Source: 14-2 sp963628035 (GTDB lineage Bacteria > Bacillota > Clostridia > Lachnospirales > Lachnospiraceae). Taken from it: a stretch of 64,000 nt of DNA. The stretch lies in NCBI GenBank assembly GCA_963628035.1, contig CAVGED010000082.1, forward strand, positions 1 to 64,000. Reading direction: 5' to 3'. The notes under the pieces were generated by a model. The model searched no databases, was not told where the DNA came from, and saw only the letters and a list, made by a program, of their open reading frames with translations. Below are positions 59,701 through 64,000 of the stretch, piece after piece. The translations under genes and the position numbers were made by a program. Position 1 is the first letter of the stretch, and each line of letters opens with the position of its first letter.

Positions 59701-62614
59701 AATTCTCGCCATTCTCCGTCACATTGATCTTCTCATATGTGATACGGTAAACTGCTGTTGTGCTTCTGCTTGTACTCAACCCCGTCAGATTTACTTTCCA
59801 GGCGCGATTTGTATTTGCCCGCTTCACGGCGACAACTCCATTCACCGTTTGGCTGTTTGCCCCGCTCGACAGCTCTGCCATCAACGAATTTGCCGCAGCA
59901 TTCGACGTATAATAGCATCCGTTTCTGTCCACCAGTGTAAAGGCATAGAGCAACGAATCACTCGCCGTTGTACTCGGAAAGCTTACATCTACGGAAATCT
60001 TCGTCCCTTCCTGCACTGTGATTGCCTGATCATAGTATGCCGAAACGTTATTCGTAAATGTTGCCCCCATGGAAGCATCCACCGTAAGATTGCCGGCAGA
60101 GCCAGTGACTACGCCCCATGTTGCCTCCTGATCCTCTTTCGGTTCATATACAAGGTATGTTTTTCCGGTGGCCACACCGGGATTTGAACCTGCCGATATA
60201 TAAAATCCTTTTTGATAAGCAGATGTTCCTAATACACTTTTCGGTATATCCGCATGGTAAATATTTCCTCTTTCATCTGCAACCGTGATAACTCCGGTAT
60301 AGTTCACACCGTTTACCGTTTTTTCTTCTCGTGTAAGAGTTACCGTATAAGTTTCCTGGCTTACATCCGCAGAGGTATACCCCTGTTTGATGGCAACCTG
60401 TTTTCCACGTATACTGTCTCTGATACTTCTATACCAGAAATTCGCACCTGACAAACTGCCGGTAAAGGATACCCACTCAAACAGAATTCCATCTTCCTTC
60501 TTGTTTTCTTCCGAATAGAAGGCATATGGTTTATCGGAAAACTCTATACAAAAGTAATTAGATGTGCCGCTCACCAACGTTTCCGGTTTCATAGTGACTG
60601 ACACGGATTCGCCTTCCGCCAATTCGTATTTTTCACTATATCCTACCGCACCTTTGCCGGTCAAAACAGCCTTTCTTTCCGTTTTGTCCCAAAGGAAGGA
60701 ATTCCCATCTCCTTCAAACCCATAAATCGCATCATAAGATGGTTCATACTCCACCGAATCATCCAGCACGCTTAAAGCCAACATGATCTGATTGTCTTTT
60801 ACAATGGCGCTGGATGGTGCTTCATACCAATTTCTTGTCTTATCCACAGTAACCGCACTGCTCCAGTTTTCCCCTTCATCTGTGGATGTAAACACAAGGA
60901 GTCTGCCATCCGCAACTGCGAATACATAAAGCTTTCCACCTACTTTGACAGGCTCTCCCAATTTACAATTGGTCGTTAGCTTTTCATCATATAGCCCGTC
61001 TGCATTTTCCAATAAAATCAGGCTTTTTGTTCCATTCTCGTCGGAAACGGAACATGTTACGAGATTCTTTCCGCCTGTCGTCAGGTAAATATTCACGTCC
61101 TTCACAGAAGAATCATTCAGTACATCCGAAGAATATACAAGACCTCCTGTCTCATCACTGATCCTACTGTCATTTGCAAGGCTTCTGAAGTTTTTAATCC
61201 GATGGAATAAAATCTGATTGGTATTGTGGGCACTTGCCGCTTTCTCATTACCTGAACGGCTCACCACCAGCAGATCCTCACCGTCAATTACCATGCTTGC
61301 ATAGCTACGCGCTTCTTTTTCGCTGTTTCCTTTCGCGACATAACCCGCGAAATTCCAATCCATGGCATTCTTTGAATAATAAAGCCCCAGTTTATCTCTT
61401 TCATCCTGCGCACCTTCTCCTCTTGCAGTGCCATTCATAGAAAAAACATACTCGGAATTTTTCATGGAATCACTGTTCACATTCGATGTTAGCCAGTAAT
61501 ATCCCGATTGTTCATCATATGTTATATAAAACTTCCCGGTACCTCCCGGCACGTGTACATAAAGCTGTGTCTTGCCCGAAGGACTGGTTACAAGCGATGG
61601 GGTCATCGTACCATCTTCTGCCAGTTCAATCTTCATAAGGTTGGCATAACCGGATGATAATGCCGTAGAACGCAGATACACATAAAAAGTATTATCGGCA
61701 TATAACTCATTATTGGTATCATATATCTGAACTAAATTTCCCTCCAGCCAGCCAATATTCCATCTTCCATCCCAATTTCTAGGTACACCCATATAATCGA
61801 TCGCCGAATAGCTGTCTGTCGCATCCTCTGCTGTACCATTCCAGCCTACCGCATCCAGATAACACAACGTATTTTCACTGATTTTCCAACTGTCGCCTGA
61901 CATCAAGTCACTGTCTACGCTTGCTCGCCAGATAACCGGTGCATAAGACCCGCGTCCTCCCTGCACATTCCCTTCACCATCTAAAATATTCGGAAGCGCC
62001 ACAAAATCGGTGTATTCCATTGTCATATAGACATATCCATCCAGCACGTGCACTTCCGTCGGCGCAGAATGAAAAGCATTCACATGAATCTCTGACGGCT
62101 CACTCCACGTCTTTCCATCGTCTGTAGACTTGTAGATCACAGTGTTGCCATCTTTGTTTCCGTTCGCATCAACGAAGGAGGTTCCTCCTCGTGCGATCAC
62201 ATACAAGGTAGTCTCACCCCTGGCATTCGTCACTTCAAACGGTCTGGCAAACAAGAAATTCCCTTCCAGCACAGTTGTGAATTTCTTGCCGCCATCATCA
62301 GAATATGCAACCACCCCAACATTGGTCCAGCCCGGCGCACTTGTATGGCCCTGTGGGACATAGCTCTGGGCGCCATCGCCGCCAAGGTCATAGCTAACGA
62401 TCAGTCTTCCTGTACTTGTCCTGCAAATAGCCGGCGAAAACGCATACAAATCAGCAGGATTCTCTGACTCGTAAACTACACTTTCATCGTCGGTCAGATC
62501 GCGCGTCTGCAAATCCTGCGTTTTGTATCCTACCGGATACGCCGCCAATACATTCATTGCAACCATCGTCACACAGATCAAAAATGCTACCAAAGAAAAA
62601 ATTCTTTTTTTCAT
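56774..62614 (-). CDS. Giant secreted sialidase-like protein with duplicated beta domains and dockerin/cohesin modules
   Basis: A 1946-residue exported protein. After the signal peptide (to about 24) comes a propeller with Asp boxes YSDDGGKKF and STDDGKTWSEP (30-480), then further STDEGENW blades (to 640). Beta domains follow, of which 851-1020 and 1054-1223 are near-identical copies. A second propeller (1258-1471) and another beta domain follow. The C terminus is dockerin (about 1670-1735, DINGDGEINIIDA), cohesin-like domain (1747-1880) and dockerin-like (1885-1946, DANGDYEIDVRD). The start has AAAGGGAG upstream. No sorting signal. It probably degrades host or dietary glycans outside the cell; substrate unknown. 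Confidence 0.8.
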   Translation of the reverse strand: MKKRIFSLVAFLICVTMVAMNVLAAYPVGYKTQDLQTRDLTDDESVVYESENPADLYAFSPAICRTSTGRLIVSYDLGGDGAQSYVPQGHTSAPGWTNVGVVAYSDDGGKKFTTVLEGNFLFARPFEVTNARGETTLYVIARGGTSFVDANGNKDGNTVIYKSTDDGKTWSEPSEIHVNAFHSAPTEVHVLDGYVYMTMEYTDFVALPNILDGEGNVQGGRGSYAPVIWRASVDSDLMSGDSWKISENTLCYLDAVGWNGTAEDATDSYSAIDYMGVPRNWDGRWNIGWLEGNLVQIYDTNNELYADNTFYVYLRSTALSSGYANLMKIELAEDGTMTPSLVTSPSGKTQLYVHVPGGTGKFYITYDEQSGYYWLTSNVNSDSMKNSEYVFSMNGTARGEGAQDERDKLGLYYSKNAMDWNFAGYVAKGNSEKEARSYASMVIDGEDLLVVSRSGNEKAASAHNTNQILFHRIKNFRSLANDSRISDETGGLVYSSDVLNDSSVKDVNIYLTTGGKNLVTCSVSDENGTKSLILLENADGLYDEKLTTNCKLGEPVKVGGKLYVFAVADGRLLVFTSTDEGENWSSAVTVDKTRNWYEAPSSAIVKDNQIMLALSVLDDSVEYEPSYDAIYGFEGDGNSFLWDKTERKAVLTGKGAVGYSEKYELAEGESVSVTMKPETLVSGTSNYFCIEFSDKPYAFYSEENKKEDGILFEWVSFTGSLSGANFWYRSIRDSIRGKQVAIKQGYTSADVSQETYTVTLTREEKTVNGVNYTGVITVADERGNIYHADIPKSVLGTSAYQKGFYISAGSNPGVATGKTYLVYEPKEDQEATWGVVTGSAGNLTVDASMGATFTNNVSAYYDQAITVQEGTKISVDVSFPSTTASDSLLYAFTLVDRNGCYYTSNAAANSLMAELSSGANSQTVNGVVAVKRANTNRAWKVNLTGLSTSRSTTAVYRITYEKINVTENGENYSWKITMEGPNAIQTYKVKASDIAHDMFADGAYFAAGIRDGAATHTMKVTSPAVQQPGDAAWEVINGKSYNLLPDKEKPADVTFANGLNSAYYNQAIAVQEGTKISVDVSFPSTTAGDSLLYAFTLVDRSGSYYTSNAAANSLMAELSSGAGSGTVNGVVAVKRANTNRAWKANLTGLSTSRSATAVYHITYEKINVTENGENYSWKITMEGPNATQTYQVKASDIAHDMFADGAYFAAGIRDGKATHTMKITNLMVTADDYTATSSVENAYKVKPVVMTAAVNADLTNAASWTCVEGKTFAEEFGNPYANNKFEYFGLPYEAKDARTIGWSDLKLFEVNDTYDMRGAGSVYGYLTLNNAGYNYAAMVKVDTDNHELTYFTNTTTNTITNEEVTVREVVTILPGGNNGFDVMYDSNSKMYWLVTTENVDTVNKADKSASKVSLYYSSNAYDWIYAGKVAETTGDARVSAVLNGDAITIIAVNNGVRKYTVSNLSEIATGCKWSVIRGVADYSIAEQSGKVVLTNHGAARSNEKIEVVEGTKISFKMKANQMQSGHIFAIGLLDTDKGFVNGTGDTGNGFVLRIAPWGKLNGASAYCLTVKDGVPASATNDNVLTSVSCDMDGSDGSSDYITAELVKRESTSGSWAVKVQIGNTWSKTYNIPIASVPNNLFDESGAYLVAGSWVNKEIEYEISDLSVVSPVLGDINGDGEINIIDAAAVDINYRNKGANEKTAFNLYERAVYDVDGDGKRAYADANALRGYILNQTEYTGKTTSVDGSANKVRLERKHYLDNSGTKMVSITLNTNFVCGGYEGVFTYDTNVLKYVGASYGTKEGEAGFNGRNNAANSVKSIDEGIMTVALGYASTGTKGDFVTLNFEVKDSAGAVNWADVAKFDMKDAIFSNVQGNVSYETSIAETMLGDANGDYEIDVRDLVKMKKQAVAGEYTLNSDCDRDDAATDADDCILLRQYLCSKIDAF
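58944..60061 (-). repeat. Tandem internal duplication, 609-bp period
   Basis: Units 58944-59452 and 59553-60061 encode about 170 residues each that differ at only about 15 positions, separated by a diverged linker. The DNA is also highly similar, so the duplication is recent or kept alike by gene conversion. Confidence 0.85.
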
Positions 62615-62673
62615 GACTTCTCCCTTTCCTCGTGTTCATTATTGATGAACGCCATTCTTGTTTTTATGCATAC

Positions 62674-62702
62674 ATTATACTATCTACAGAAAATCATGTC
62701 AA
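62674..62702 (-). promoter_or_regulatory. Promoter of the giant sialidase-like gene
   Basis: Perfect TTGACA (62702-62697) and TATAAT (62679-62674) on the minus strand, 17 bases apart. The -35 box contains the stop codon of the upstream gene. Confidence 0.85.
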
Positions 62703-64000
62703 CAAATTTCTCTTTTAAGTGTGGTGACTGACCACAATCCATAATCAAATAAAACCGGGTCGCTTACATACCGCTTCATATCCTGGAAGTACACCGGTCC
62801 GATCATGGAAAACCGATCCCGTTCTGCCAGATGTAATGGACCAAATGTATTCTCCAGGGAATTGTAGAGTACAATCTCCACCTCCCCCGGTTCTTCCTCT
62901 GTAACATCAAATTCAAATGGTGCTACATAGGAAATCGCCTTCGAAACACCATATATACGAAGTTCTGCAGCCTGTGCCCTTGCATCCAGCCGGATCACGT
63001 CCACATTCTCCTTGAAATTGAACTTATATACAAGTTGTCCCAGATAAAATGGATATAGGGACTTCGTGACAGATCCGCGCACATTTGTCAAGGGTTTTAC
63101 AATTTCAAACTTTCCATCTCCCAAAGACACCACACCGAAATCACCACAGATGTAGATGCTCTCCAGCTCCGTTGCCCGGTGCTCTGTTCCCATCGGAACA
63201 CGTACATGACTTCCGATTCCATTGATGTTGTTGCATTTCTTTCCACGGATACAGATGGTGTTCTCGCCCGGATGAAGATTGGTAAGCTCCACACGCGAAA
63301 AACTCTTATCAAAATAATTGAGATTCGATTCTCGATGCGAGACTTCTGCATGTACTCCGTTTACCAGGATTTCATCCAGATGATGCGCCATCTCAATCAG
63401 AGCGATCACCGGTGTTTTCGGAATGTCGGCCACCGAGAAACGGTATATGGCTTCAAACTCTGTTCCGTTTTTCAGCGGATAAAACGCCTTATACCATATG
63501 GATTCTACGGGTTTCTGTATCAATTCCCTTCCTGCGGCTCTAAAATCTACAATATTAAGGGGCAGGATATTCAAATTGCAAATCACGCCAGCCGGCCAGA
63601 CGATGGTATCCACTCGTTTGCAGCTACTTTCGAAGCTCACACCGCTTTGCAGTATGGCGGCTTCCTGCATTTGTTCTACATCCTCTGCCGCAAACATGGC
63701 AGAACCGCCAACCTTTAGATGTATTTCACATTGGAATCCACCCTCCGTCAAAGTTCCCGGTGCCTTAAAATATTCTCCCGTTACGGTATCAAGGACAGCC
63801 GGAGTTTCATCCATTGGCAGCTTCACCCTGACATCATATGCTCTTTCTTGCGAAGTATTGACCAGGAACACCTTTTTCTTCCCGCACTCATCGATACAAT
63901 AACGATACAATATTTTATCCGAAATCTGTCCGGAATAAGCATCTCTTATCTCTACCAGCCGCGCCGTTTCCCGGTCCAGCTTAAGAACAGCCTCCCGTAC
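62699..64000 (-). CDS. C-terminal part of a large glycan-active enzyme (partial)
   Basis: The frame is open to the window edge, so at least 433 residues are seen and the 5' end lies outside. The start codon at 63910 that the frame offers is a TTG inside the continuous protein and is not a real start. Near the edge KLDRETARLVEIRDAYSG and VFLVNTSQERAYDV resemble the ends of large multi-domain glycosidases, followed by a galactose-binding-like domain (HHLDEILVNGVHAE, residues about 200-260 of the visible part). The family could be GH2 or GH106-like, but no catalytic motif is in view. Confidence 0.6.
   Translation of the reverse strand, partial: VREAVLKLDRETARLVEIRDAYSGQISDKILYRYCIDECGKKKVFLVNTSQERAYDVRVKLPMDETPAVLDTVTGEYFKAPGTLTEGGFQCEIHLKVGGSAMFAAEDVEQMQEAAILQSGVSFESSCKRVDTIVWPAGVICNLNILPLNIVDFRAAGRELIQKPVESIWYKAFYPLKNGTEFEAIYRFSVADIPKTPVIALIEMAHHLDEILVNGVHAEVSHRESNLNYFDKSFSRVELTNLHPGENTICIRGKKCNNINGIGSHVRVPMGTEHRATELESIYICGDFGVVSLGDGKFEIVKPLTNVRGSVTKSLYPFYLGQLVYKFNFKENVDVIRLDARAQAAELRIYGVSKAISYVAPFEFDVTEEEPGEVEIVLYNSLENTFGPLHLAERDRFSMIGPVYFQDMKRYVSDPVLFDYGLWSVTTLKREIC

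Noticed and set aside
54543..62614. Firm assignment of the two propeller proteins to GH33 sialidases
   Set aside because: Asp boxes are present, but the FRIP motif and arginine triad could not be identified by eye.

Overview
The window looks like chromosome from an anaerobic, spore-forming Clostridia, most likely a gut Lachnospiraceae. This is inferred from gene content: dipicolinate synthase subunits dpaA/dpaB, a superoxide reductase, ClpC without neighbouring ctsR, an IscR/CymR-type Rrf2 regulator with cysK and metY, sialidase-like and GH2/GH3 glycosidases, and strong AGGAGG ribosome sites. No rRNA, tRNA, CRISPR array, phage or intact insertion sequence was seen. Housekeeping regions are moderately GC rich. 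The 29.3-38.5 kb stretch and short patches near 11.6-12.4 kb and 47.3-48.3 kb are visibly AT rich and full of broken genes.

Layout. 0-3.3 kb: dgt, then divergently a Crp/Fnr regulator with a pair of short chromate-type transporters. 3.3-4.9 kb: deoC and an esterase. 5.0-9.9 kb: a minus-strand operon gntR-clpC-small protein-radA. Its promoter carries an inverted repeat over the -10 box that probably serves GntR. 10.1-12.4 kb: a membrane-anchored cohesin/cadherin-like protein, a minimal nucleotidyltransferase, a 134-bp structured palindromic repeat and a fic remnant cut off next to it. 12.7-19.2 kb: a complete oligopeptide ABC operon oppABCDF. 19.3-22.2 kb: an operon of acyltransferase, zinc-ribbon membrane protein and alpha/beta hydrolase. 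22.4-26.4 kb: superoxide reductase, dpaAB and asnB. 26.4-29.2 kb: cysK-metY-rrf2. 29.3-36.1 kb: GH3-GH2 glycosidase operon, AraC regulator, RQC-minor-like protein and decayed fragments. 36.7-38.4 kb: a secreted CAP protein, then truncated relB and satD. 38.5-42.8 kb: an operon crp-binding protein-permease-ATPase-radical SAM enzyme. 42.9-47.2 kb: carAB behind a candidate attenuator. 47.4-53.9 kb: truncated antitoxin-like gene, lipid-anchored or secreted protein, AAA/PD-(D/E)XK protein, serS and a coiled-coil protein. 54-64 kb: glycan operon with a YhcH-family protein, an intracellular and a giant secreted sialidase-superfamily protein, and the end of another large enzyme that runs off the window.

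The most intriguing candidates for undescribed biology are the radical-SAM/ABC/Crp operon (38.5-42.8 kb), the acyltransferase/zinc-ribbon membrane protein/hydrolase operon (19.3-22.2 kb), the GntR-controlled clpC, the secreted protein with dockerin-cohesin-dockerin order and a 609-bp internal duplication, the palindromic repeat family linked to gene truncation, and the dispersed repeat that serves as terminator in both orientations. All functional statements rest on reading motifs by eye; no database search was run.
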